A DNA stretch of 64,000 bases from Parapristionchus giblindavisi (Eukaryota; Nematoda; Chromadorea; Rhabditida; Diplogasteridae). The notes under the pieces are model-generated. The model worked only from the letters and a program-made list of their open reading frames with translations, made no database searches and was not told where the DNA came from. The DNA lies in NCBI GenBank assembly GCA_943737045.1, contig CALSFV010000274.1:496001-560000 (forward strand), read 5' to 3'. Position 1 is the stretch's first letter. The number at the start of each line of letters is the position of its first letter. The position numbers and the translations under genes are program-made. Below are positions 20,408 through 31,342 of this stretch, piece by piece.

Positions 20408-23400
20408 TCATTGAAGTTTATTCCAATAAACATCTCTCAGTTGACGAGTTTCATAAATTCGAGCTCCTCCAGTCTATAAGAAAAATGTTATCGAATTATT
20501 TCAATTGAACTTTTTTTATTCAAAGTTTTTCCCAAATAAGTGTCAAATGTATTATGTCTACGAAATCAAATACGTTTCACCGTAGTTGCATAAATCTACA
20601 TAGAATAAAAACAGTAATCATTTCCCAGCGTTGATCGTAATAAAATAAAGTTCAATGAAAAGATACTCTAACCTGCATAAATAGCCACAGTCCATCAGCC
20701 ATCTTAGCATAGTGTCGTACTTTCTGTATATATCCTCTATGATCAGGTCCAAGAGGAGCTTCAGCCTCTCTCGTCGGACCGATAAAGCTTAAATCATGCA
20801 TTATATTAAACTCCAAGCTAATCTGAAAATCATAGCTATGATAAACTCTCTCGCTTCTTCTGTACACGAGAAAGTATTGCCAATATGATTTTTTAAAGCA
20901 AACTTAGCTTGGGGAGTTTAATTCAAAGAGGAAATATTTCGAGAACGAAGGAAAATAATGTCGTACCCGATTCGATCTTCTTGAAACCAGAAAAGATCAA
21001 GTTCAATCTTTCGCGGATTACGCGACTTTGCTCCCTCTTCTGCTATACCAGGCAGAATTCCCTATTGCAAATTCATTAGAACAAATTGTGTATATAAAGT
21101 AAAGTTTAAAGGTACACCTCAAGCTACTCCGAAACTCTCTGCTCTGGCCAAACTCCCTCGCTTACTTTGTCTATGAGAGAGTATTGCCAAAGCGGAGGGT
21201 AAAATTAGCCGGAGGTGTGCCTTTAAAGGTTTTTGAGTAAAAATTCTGACCAAGAATTCACTAATCTTTGCTTTCTCATCTTCATTCATTTTGCTCAATT
21301 TATCTTTGATAAATATATCATCATCATAAATCTTATCGAATGGATCATTCAGCTCCGCTTCTAGCTTTCCATATATGTCATCCATTTCCGCTACCTATCA
21401 AATCTCATCGTAATTGTCATTCAAATGCTTACAAATATGATTTTTTACATTACGAATTTCATCTAATAATTTCATGTAATGTAAAATAATTCTTTTGTGC
21501 TTGTTGAAATATCTATATGATGCATGATAAATAAAATAAAAATAACGTACAAGTTCTTGTGTGAGTGGATGAGGTAGTTTGATGAATGGTTCAATTTGTG
21601 GTCTTCCATGATAATCCAATGTTATCTGATCAACTATTTCCATATCATCACAGGTTTCAGGATGAAATTCAAGCGATGAAAGAGCTTCACGAAGCTTTCG
21701 ACGATCTTCCTTCAAGTATTATAAAGGTAAACGTAAAAGTTGTCCCGTTATTCAGGCACACGAAGCCCTGTGGGGCTAGGCCAGTAATAATTCAAGTAAA
21801 ATTCAAATATTTTCAAAATATTTATAAAAATATCTCGCAAAACCTTGAATCCAGCAACTAAATGATCCACATCCGGAATGTAGAGTTTGAATTTTGCCTG
21901 CAAATTTATTGTTATAGATAATCTTCGAATTACGATTTTCGATACCCATATGTTCTTCATTTGATTATTTTCGTCTTCTGTCCCATCCAACATTCCTTTG
22001 TTCAATTCGTTTTTGAGGACTTCCTGAATTGGGGTAATCCATAATTTAAAAAAAATGATTTAGTCAAATTTTTAATCGTAAAAGTTACACTGTTTAAAGA
22101 ATCTAAATATATCAAATATACATTATTAAAGGGAGCGTTACCTCACTCAATGGTCTCTTCATTGCGCACACTATTTTTCTGTTCTCCAACAACGAGAGAC
22201 CATTGCGCGTCGAAGAGACCATTGAGTGAGATTAAGCTCCCTTTAATAACGTTACATCAAACATACATAAGCACAAATATCCGGATGTGCTCTTGTAGTT
22301 ATTCTTTCTTTGAGATATTCTTTCGTCCATCTTCTTATGATCCTTTCTTGCCTTCTCACACAGATATATTCAGCATGTCGAGGGGCGATTGAATGCATGG
22401 GTGGAAGGATAGGAGGAGGGCCTTCCTCCGATGGATGCTTCATCAACCACGACGGTACTGCTCCCAGTGACTTGAAATAAAATAATATACGCTCAGAGGG
22501 AATGGTCTCAGAAGAGTCAATTTGCTACTTCAAATTTCTCAAATATGAGACGGTTGCTCGCTCATATTTGAGACACATACTGTAGCTAAACGTCACTTTA
22601 AAGCAATTTTGCCTCCAGATAGTAAAGTAATAGACTCATATTTAAAAAAACTAAGTAGCGAATCTAGCCTTCTGAGACAATTCGCTGTGAGTGTGAGTTG
22701 GAATGGTTTAACAACACTCCAAACTAATTTGAAACTCTCCGCTCTGTAAATGCTCTCTCGCTTTCTTTGTCAACGTGACAGAATTGTCAAAGCGGAGACA
22801 TTTAAATTAGCTCGGAGTGTGCCTTTAATCATTCTGTGTACCTTTGCTGCTTTATCATTCCATTCTTTTATTTCCTTATCTTCTTCTGCCAATCGTTTCT
22901 TTTCGTCTTCTTTCTCAACTTTGCTCACCCAATCTTCGTTCTTTCTTAAAAATATTTATGTTTTTTTTCGTAGATTTTATGTTCATATACCTGTTCAAGA
23001 CTTCATCCTTAGTGTGTAAATAGAATGGTTCATATGAAGGTTTGTATCTTTCGGGAAGAAACTTCATCATTATGCATTTTGCTTTATGGTAAACCTGCAA
23101 GGGTAATTTTAAAATCTTTTTCTATTTTTTTTCTAAAAAATATAAATGTCTATTTCTCAGTCTCTTTGAATTACCGGTGGAGTAGTGAAAACTGTTTGAG
23201 CAATATTCACAAATGTGTAGAGATATGTACACACTGAAGCGAGACTGAAAAAATAATCGATTAGTGATGGTTTTTTTTTCAAAAATCGTACAAATCAGTG
23301 ATGAAAAAGGATCGATCAGCTGATATGGCCAATAGAAGCCAAGTGCAAACATGCATGAATGGACCAATTACACAGAAGACTGCATTTCGATAAACCTGGA

Positions 23401-26400
23401 AGAGATTATTGACATTGATATGATAGAAAAAACGGTAAAGGTAAATCTCGTTATTCAAGGTACAATAAGTGTTCACTGCATCAGTTAAATTAATTGATAG
23501 AACAAACGATACCTTATCCACTTTCTCTCTTCTGAATGGATCGAATACCTCGAAATAATGATGCATCTTCACTTTATAGTGAGGTCGATTACTGTAATGT
23601 ATAGTGTTAAAGGCTTGCGTTAATTTGCTTGATTTGGATGGCAATTATAGACAATATGGGGCACTACTTCAGAAACCAGACCAAAAGTTTAGTATTACAG
23701 GCCCTTGCCTTCGTGTTTATTTTATTTTTTCGCCCTAATTTGGACTGCTCTGAAATAGTGTCCAAGAGGCATTATTCCGCTTAATAAACTGACTGATATA
23801 CTAGAAGTGAGTATTCAGCGATAGCCATAGTAGACAGACAAGCAATGGAATTGAGTACAACAATCGGAAACCATACGGATCCCCTCATCTCTGAGAAAAC
23901 ACCGAAACAGGTCCACTCCGATGGAACCTTCAATGTTACGAATAAGTAAAGAACTAGTAAATATGTAGTTTGAACTCACATTATCCCAACCATATATAGA
24001 AACTCCAAGTACATAAAATGCTCCGAAACAATACGTAGGGACGACTCGATACTGAATAAATATTCTTACATATGTTCAGGACTTCGATCTCAGACTGATC
24101 TATCTTTCCATTTTAACGATTTATTCAACTCCTGTACCATTATCAGCTACTGTCGTCCCCATTTGAATCATCATTTGATCTCACTTGCTTCGTCATTATT
24201 TTATTTTATCTTTCACCTCTCTGTTTATCGTTAAAGATAAATAAATAATATATATAGAAGTCGAATGAAAAGCTTAGAGGGAGAGTGACCTCTGTCAATG
24301 GTCTCTCCAACTGTCTACTCTCTCTCGCTATCAGAGAACAAAGAAATAGTGTGCACAATGAGTGTGACAGTTGAAGAGACCATTGACAGAGGTCACTCTC
24401 CCTTTAACAGAGAGACAGAGTAAAAAGAGGAGACTATTTCTCATTTTCTTCTCTACTTTTGAAATCAATATTCTTTATTTATTCCATCAAATTTTCCAAA
24501 AATGAATGAGGAGGAGTGAGATGAACACAGATAAATTAGTGTTATCCACGGAGTAAAGGGATAGATTTATTTCGCATTTGGCACGATTGTGGTTTCAATA
24601 TAATCTTCAAACACTTACCAAATACTCGTATCTCTTGAGCTTACGGCCTTCAAAATCAACGTGCCATTCATTTCTATTTCTAGCCAGACAAATTGATCTC
24701 ACATTTATGGACTCTTGTAGCCAAAACAATTGACCAACGGTGTAGCACATAGCAACTACCCAGAAATAGAATCTACAACCGACCGGATCTACCTAAATAT
24801 TCAATATAAATGGATTTAATAAATAATAATAGTTTTTTTGAAAATTAAATTGCGTGATATGAATTCGATACATGAAAAAGGTCGGGATGGCGGAAGAGTA
24901 GGACCTGGAAAATTTTAAAATAAGAAAAATAGAGTGAAAACCGATCTCACAGCCATATTTCCAATGGATAGCATCATGCTACGGGATTCTTGGTATTGAT
25001 CTTGCGGATCTTCACCTTCACCGATTACTATTATCTTAGCTATTAGTTTAAGTATGAAAAGAAGAAGGGAAGAAGAGGCGATAGCTGCCGTTGCCATGTT
25101 GGGCATTGAAAGAATACGTGACTAAAACAAATCAAATTTTTGAAATATTAATAATTTAAATTTAAACAAAACCGTATTGGGATCATTCCATGACACTGCA
25201 GTTTTGTTCACTTGGCAATCATCACCCTAGACATATTAATCACAAGTTTTCATTGAAAATATTGAAAACAAACCGAATATCCGTCTTTACAAACGCATAC
25301 TCCTTTATCTACACGATTCTCGCATTCTCCGTTACCCGAACAATTTCGACCAATGCAAAAATCGGGACTCAGCCAGCACGAGAACATCTGAGATTTGGTT
25401 AACAGTGATTAAGCCTTTTATAAGCAATAATAATATAATAATAATAATATTTTATTCCTTCAGATGAACGCATCGGGGATGGGATCGGGAATATCTGTTA
25501 GATAGTCTTGTGAAAGGGCGAATCGGTGAAATGTGGGGGGGGGGTGGAAGAAGAGGCAGCAGGGATGTTACCAATTCAGAACATTTCATGATTCAATATG
25601 TGCCTCAGGGACAATTACATTATATGGGATATTTTTAACATGATTACGCATCAGGAAGATTATTCCAAATATCAATAGTTCGTATATTCACAACGTATCA
25701 TAATATATCAGGTTTATGTATATATATCAAAGCTGTCATCCCTTGGCCTCTAGAAAATGTTTTGAAATCATAAATCATACCCTCCATCCGGGGAAACAAT
25801 TGCACTGTGCGCCTTCACTCGTTACGGTACAATTATACGTTCCTCTTACGCTACATTCGTCACACGAGGCCTGATCATCATACATTACAATTGTATATAT
25901 TTAAATCTTGTACCTGATATTTTGTATTCTCTTCAGTCTCGACTTCCCATATCGGAGGATCATCACCTGTATATTAAATTTAAATACAGCTCGACACCGC
26001 AACCAAGAAAGATAATAGGAATAAGAAAAAACCAATTGTTTAAATGGGTCGTTTTGATAAGTCATCAAAACATTATAACCTGTCTAAAGTTTAAACAATA
26101 AAGTACAAAAATAATTGAATGGAGAATGACAAAAATAAACAAGGTAATCAAACCTTCCTCTTCACAAGAAACAATAGAAGGATGAGGTTCAATATGTCCT
26201 CGACTAGAACAAGTAAATGAATGAGATTCACGCTAAATGAAAAGATTGATCTTTGATCTTTAATCTTTAAATCAGACATCTCCATGGCTATCAGCAGGAC
26301 AATATGCAGTGAATGAATCTCCCTCAACGAGAGGAGAAGTGAATGAAGGAAGAGTTAGAGGAGGAACATCCTGAATAGATCTATCATAGTTAAGTGTTTA

Positions 26401-29400
26401 AATGTTTCAATTTTTATATTTGGAATGTCTCAAAGTCCTAAAGACGAGAAAATATAGGAAAATAAGGAAAGAAATACGTGGAATTTTAAATATTTATTTT
26501 CGCAACAACCTGATATGTTTAACTAACATTTTCATCGAAGTAGTTCAAATTACATTCACCGACTATGCATGCTTCTGAAATTTTGAGCTTATTATTTGTA
26601 CTGTAGTCTACGTATGTGACGTACTGGTAATTCTACATACTCCTACAATATCCGTGTTCTTGTCAGAAATCCGAATAGATTTGGCCACTTTCAATGTGAA
26701 TCTAGTTTGCTCATCGGGAATTACTACACGAGCCTCAATACGATTAGGATTGATTTATTATTAAGTTAATAATCATTAGAATGTACAAATCTGTATTCAT
26801 CGTAATAGTATAGATAGCTTGAAAAGCAATATCAGTGTTTTTCATGGTGTTTCGGCCGCTGCTACTTTGATTAAAATCAAACCTTTTTGGTCTTTCGTTG
26901 CTCTAATCGTCCATGTTCATTGATGTAGAGATATTTGGCAGATAGTATTCGATTATTTCTAGAACATTATGAGCATAAGCAAAGATAATTTCGGGGTGTG
27001 AGCTACTTTAATTTGAGAATTTCGTCGAGATTTTCTCTAATTTCAACATCATCCATCATATCCAAGTGATCACTCCTCTGACAATATGAAAGAGCATCAG
27101 AATATGTCTTCGAATACATTGCCGGAGTCAACTAGAATTAATAAATATTTTTTCGAAAATATTAAAAGAAATGGGATACTTGGAAGCAAAAATTGTGTCC
27201 TTCGAAGAAATCATCAGGGCAAGTCACGTTGCAATTAGAAAATAGAGGATCTAAATCAATTGTGACGATTTATCGACGTTGATGGAATATACCTCTTGTT
27301 GTGTAGAGTGTTCGATATGGAATAGAAGTTGTGGTCGATATAGATATTGGGGATGTGGATTGATTCATTGGATGGACACTACTTGAAGCATGACCAGTCG
27401 TAGTACTTGTACCACTTGTATGGGCTGAGACGTTGAAGGGAGTTGATGTACTTGAAGCGTTCAATATAACAGATGGTGAAGGTTGTTTTGTAGTCTTAAT
27501 ATCTTCAACGTTTCTTGTTCTTGTTGATGTAGTAAGTAATGATGCTAGTGTTGTCTTTCCAATTTTGGTCGTCATATTTGTATTTGAACCTTCACTAGTC
27601 ATAGGTAATACAGTCGTAGTACTACTACTACCTTCACTTGCCTCTTCTTTCTTCGTAGTCATCGTTAGAGATTCATTAACTGTTGTAGAAGTCCTTCCAT
27701 CAATCGAATAGCCTGAATACTCATTCACATTCGTTGTAGTTCCTTCTCCAATAGTTGATTTTGATCCTTCACTCACATATGTTTCTTGTGATGAGGATGA
27801 CATAGTACTCTCATTCATTTCATCAGGAGTCATCTGTTCACTCATGGTAGATGAATATATCGACGATGAATCAATAGTAGCAGTAGATGATGTATCGTCC
27901 ATAGTGGATTCGGTACTAAAATCTTCTTCCTCCATTACTGTATCACTCGCTTCAGCAGTTTCATCTGTACTCTCAGTACTGACAGCTTCCGATAAAGGCG
28001 ACGTCTCTTCGATTGGAAGATTTGAAATTGTCTCAGAATACGAATCAGAATATGCATCACTCGAGACATCGGTCATTGTAACTTCAATCTCAGTCATTCC
28101 TTCTTCTATATAAGAAGAAGTCGGAACAATCGATGTAGACGATTCCATAGATTCAGAAGATTCTGTAGAAGACTCGGACGATGTTGAATCAGGAGAAGAT
28201 GTTGTTATATAAGAAGATGAGCTATGATAACTATGAGTCCACTCTGGTGTAGTCATATCGATACAATTCAGACACTCCACGACTATTCCTATCGTTACTA
28301 TATCTTTACCAGATACAGTTGACCATTGTAAGGGACTAGTTGTCATTGTTTGATAGGCTTCATTCGATGAAGCTGATTCGTTAGAAATAGTGGATGATCT
28401 ATCAGATATACTCACTGATTCGATTGTGGATGATATTCCACTTGAACTTTCCGTAGATGATAATGAAGAACCACGACTCGATGTTTCAGTAGTGTCCATA
28501 TTTGCTCCATCGAATATAGTAGAACTAGATTCATCTTCATTAAATGTATTCAGAATAGTTGAATCATAATCTTTACTAGTTTCATTAGTAGACGAGCTAG
28601 ATGTTAATGTAGACTCGGTTGCAGGATCTATTGAGATAGTATGGGCCGAAGTTGAATCCGATGTAGGTTCAGTATCAGAAATATAATCATCAGTTATATC
28701 ACTGTTACTGGATATTTCAGTGGCTTTAGTTGAGTATTCAATTGTATTCTGAGTTGATGTTGTCGTAGATTCATTTACGAATGATTTTTCTGTGAATGAT
28801 TCCTCTGTTGATGGTACATTAGTAGGTTTCGTTGCAAATTCAATTTCTATCTCTGTCGCTGTTGGAGAGGATGAAGATTGTCGAGTACTTTCATCACTCT
28901 CTTTCGTTGTTTCTCTAATACGTGTGGTTGGCTCACTACCTTCATTTTTAGTATTTTCACTAGATGTGATCGTAGAAGAGGAATCGATCGGAGAAGTTAT
29001 AGATTGATTAGAACGGGACATTTGAGTAGAGGTAATTTCTGATCTTGCAGAAGACACTGTAGATATAGTACTTTGATTACTGGTAGATTCAGTAACTTGC
29101 TCGTTGGGTGTTATAGACGATCCGATTGATATAGCTGACGGAATTGAAATAGTCGAAGATAAGGTTGTTGGCGAAATATTCGAAAGAGTTGACTTAGTTG
29201 TTTGACTAGTCGTTGATCCAGTTATTTCATTAGACGATGTTTTCTTCGATGATTCAGAAGCAGAAGAATGATGATCATCGATTGGGCCAGATGACGTTCT
29301 TGAGGAAGGAGTCGTCGATGCTTGGGAAGATATCGCTGAAGAAGTACCAATGGACTGTGGAACAGAGTTCGGGGGCTTCCTTGTTGTCTTGCTTGTTGTT

Positions 29401-30576
29401 GGTTTTGCTGTATCTTTAGTTGAATACAGTTCCGGATCCCCAGTATTTTCTTTAATCGTACGAGCAGCCAAAGTTGATATAGGTTCTTCAGTACTCATAT
29501 TAAATGTCTCGTAGTCCGTGCTGTTATAAAATTCTAATACTATAGCAACAGTACGATTAACTTCCAGCGTATCATTGGAAGTGATCGTAGAAGTGAATGA
29601 GGCATCTGAGAATTATCATTTGACTAAATCAATATATTTATTTATTTATGTTATTTCCATCAAATATAACGAACACATTAACACGCTTTTCTCCACCTTT
29701 AATGTATACTCGTGCTCATCACTGTTTCCTTAGTCATTGCTCTCATTGTCAGCCCATTTTAATTCAACGAAAATTAAACATTTGCCTACCTTCAATAGTT
29801 GTCGATGGTGTAAAAGTTGATGTCTGAAAGAAACATAACGATTGGAATACAAAATGAATAATATGCATCAGTGAAAAAAGTACTGGCGAAAAAGAAGAAT
29901 ATAATAAATGACTAACGCCATTTAAATTCACCTCAAGATCTTGAATCATTTGGATCAATTTTTCTTGTTGAATACAATCAAGCTCTCGTTCATCTAGAAA
30001 TGTTTATATATTTATATATTTATAAAACAATGTTGTTGTCAAAAATATTTTTTAAAAGAATTTCAAATGAATTAAAATTTGGATTCTAAGCAATGTATAG
30101 CTTGTCCTCATTGTCTACCATAAAAATGCTGATATGTAATGTAATATCATTGATTTCCGATAATTCAATGTTTTTTTCTCGAATTTCCAAAATTACATAT
30201 AGTTAGTTTCACAGGTTCAAAAAATAAAGGCATGTACTTATTGTTATAGCAGACTTTTGAAACCGTTGCTATAATTGTTTTCGATCCTCTAACTTTAGTA
30301 ATATCTCATAAATAATCTACCGTACTTGAATTAATCGTCGTTGAGTCGCCTATACATTGGAATGCTAAAATTGTTTTAAAATTAAATGAAAGTTTTATAT
30401 TTTAAGTCTTTCATTCAATTACTTTTTTATAATTCTAAATCCAAAAATTTGTCATTAATTCGTCAAATGTTCATCAAAGTATCGTCAACAGTTTCAAATA
30501 TTGATCGGAGCAATGGAGAGATATAAAACCTACCCAATGAAGATATGAAATAAAGAAGAAATAGAAAGTAAACCAT
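20408..30576 (-). CDS. Mucin/C-type-lectin-like/sushi/EGF seven-transmembrane receptor-like protein
   Basis: 33 exons, 1788 aa, in frame throughout: 30576-30534, 29993-29932, 29823-29790, 29605-27293, 27250-27180, 27131-27007, 26958-26883, 26733-26647, 26623-26528, 26370-26278, 26232-26154, 25966-25914, 25870-25781, 25387-25274, 25121-24951, 24904-24872, 24792-24619, 24051-23980, 23927-23802, 23747-23668, 23591-23513, 23395-23292, 23244-23175, 23094-22991, 22944-22842, 22470-22267, 22023-21946, 21897-21844, 21709-21551, 21394-21251, 21061-20967, 20787-20673, 20473-20408. Signal peptide MVYFLFLLYFISS; Ser/Thr-rich region 47-817; C-type-lectin-like 818-969 (TCPDDFFEGHNFCFQ, ALSYCQ); sushi-like 970-1027; EGF-like 1045-1074 and 1075-1112 (CSGNGECENRVDKGVCVCKD). 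Seven hydrophobic segments to about 1415, with a Cys at the start of TM3 (VGCRFYFWVVAMCY) and WTCF before TM5, as in adhesion/secretin-type receptors. The tail of about 373 residues is charged. No GPS cleavage motif seen. The acceptor of the 23747 exon (TTTCAGAG) is the weakest junction. Orthologue not recognised. Confidence 0.8.
20806..20921. mobile_element. TTAA MITE family 1, copy 7
   Basis: AAACTCCAAGCTAATCTGAA pairs with AACTTAGCTTGGGGAGTTT; TTAA at both ends (20806 and 20918). Between receptor-gene exons 31 and 32, with its right edge about 45 bp from exon 31 and its left about 20 bp from exon 32, so it makes up most of that intron. Confidence 0.88.
21106..21226. mobile_element. TTAA MITE family 1, copy 8
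   Basis: AAAGGTACACCTCAAGCTAC pairs with TTAGCCGGAGGTGTGCCTTT; TTAA at both ends. In the receptor-gene intron between exons 30 and 31, leaving only about 25 and 45 bp of other intron sequence. Confidence 0.9.
21722..21797 (+). repeat. Dispersed repeat, GGCACACGAAG family
   Basis: AAAGGTAAACGTAAAAG, CGTTATTCAGGCACACGAAG, CCCTGTGGGGC, AGGCCAGTAATAATT. The most complete copy here; it matches 1482-1562 in motif order. Intronic in the receptor gene. Confidence 0.55.
22126..22246. mobile_element. TTAA MITE family 2, copy 1
   Basis: AAAGGGAGCGTTACCTCACT and CAATGGTCTCTTC pair with GAAGAGACCATTGAGTGAG and AAGCTCCCTTT. TTAA at both ends. In the receptor-gene intron after exon 26. Confidence 0.88.
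22708..22828. mobile_element. TTAA MITE family 1, copy 9
   Basis: ACACTCCAAACTAATTTGAA pairs with TTTAAATTAGCTCGGAGTGT; TTAA at both ends. In the intron between exons 25 and 26; its right edge is 13 bp from exon 25. Confidence 0.88.
24274..24407. mobile_element. TTAA MITE family 2, copy 2
   Basis: GAGGGAGAGTGACCTCTGTC and AATGGTCTCTCCAACTGTC pair with GACAGTTGAAGAGACCATTG and GACAGAGGTCACTCTCCCTT. Right TTAA intact, left changed to TTAG. In the receptor-gene intron between exons 17 and 18. Confidence 0.86.
25427..25530 (+). repeat. Dispersed repeat with GAACGCATCGGGGATGGGA, copy 2
   Basis: AAT run, TTTATTCCTTCA, GAACGCATCGGGGATGGGA, TTAGATAGTCTTGTGAAAGG. Same layout as 17104-17200. A G10 tract follows. 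In the intron between the two EGF-like exons. Confidence 0.5.
26843..26860 (+). repeat. Dispersed repeat ending TGTTTCGGCCGCT, partial copy 2
   Basis: CATGGTGTTTCGGCCGCT, the conserved edge of the repeat at 2146-2257, 23 bp beyond the end of receptor-gene exon 7. The sequence to its left is similar in composition but too diverged to align by eye. Confidence 0.5.
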
Positions 30577-30773
30577 CTTGATTCAGCGCTTCTGTTTCCT
30601 CTAAAACTGATGCTTTCCTTTACTATACTTTATGTAACTAGGATACACTAATGTGGAAGGGCCCACATAAATTCCAATTTCTAATTTGTCATTAAGAAAC
30701 AAGTAGAGGAAGAGGCATATGCTATCTTCTTTTCTGATATCGATCGATCGCTTGTACATAGGCGTATATCACG

Positions 30774-30978
30774 CCCGTCACGAGAGAATTGAGATGAGAG
30801 TGGGAATGAAGCAAAAATGGTGAAATGAGTTAGGACCATTTTGAGAGTGAGTTCTGGTATACCTATAGGGCATGCCTAGAGATGTCCAAAAATGGTTAAA
30901 AAAAAACTCATTTCACCGTTTTTGCTTCATTCCGAAGAATAGCCATTTTATCTCAATTCTCTCGTGACGGTCGTGATA
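30774..30978. mobile_element. Hairpin (fold-back) element
   Basis: TATCACGCCCGTCACGAGAG, AATTGAGAT and AATGAAGCAAAAATGGTGAA pair with TTCACCGTTTTTGCTTCATT, ATCTCAATT and CTCTCGTGACGGTCGTGATA across a loop of about 60 bp. It stops about 25 bp before the GGCCGAAACACC repeat and may belong to the same composite element. Confidence 0.75.
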
Positions 30979-31002
30979 TGTACGTGCGATTTGGAATACG
31001 CA

Positions 31003-31113
31003 GCGGCCGAAACACCATAGGGCACATTATTAGCTAACTTAGTTATTTAAAAAAATACATTTAAAGTGCATGCAAACTCATTCTTGTACATCTATTAGTA
31101 ATATTAATTTGAT
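31003..31113 (-). repeat. Dispersed repeat ending TGTTTCGGCCGCT, copy 3
   Basis: Reverse-complement match of 2146-2257 over about 110 bp, including AGCGGCCGAAACACCATAGG at the left edge and ATTCTTGTACATCTATTA inside. Confidence 0.7.
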
Positions 31114-31342
31114 AGGTCAGGTGCAGATAATCTGTAACCATAACAGTTAACCGTTGATCGGATGAACCAACAAGCAATTATTCGATAATTTTCAATAATA
31201 TAACAAATGGTTCTCGTCGTTATTAAACTCTAATAATGATTCTAAGAATCTGGTTTCCACCCAATTCTGTACACCTACTAAGGAGGAAAAAGGAGGTATG
31301 GGTCGCAAGTCATTTTTAAAAAATTTCGATTTTGTGATAATA

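Larger units (their letters stand above)
30577..31342. other. Upstream flank of the receptor gene, repeats only
   Basis: Promoter side of the receptor gene. Contains a hairpin element (30774-30978) and a copy of the GGCCGAAACACC repeat (31003-31113). No open frame of interest, and no promoter element identified. Confidence 0.55.

Noticed and set aside
27433..29419. Four plus-strand frames of 60-92 codons opposite the mucin exon
   Set aside because: They are antisense shadows of the repetitive Ser/Thr codons, rich in Val, Ser and Asp as expected.
11151..30576. pde and the receptor gene as one nematode operon
   Set aside because: They are on the same strand, but the gap is about 1.27 kb against the roughly 100 bp usual in operons, and the receptor gene lies upstream with its own long 3' flank.
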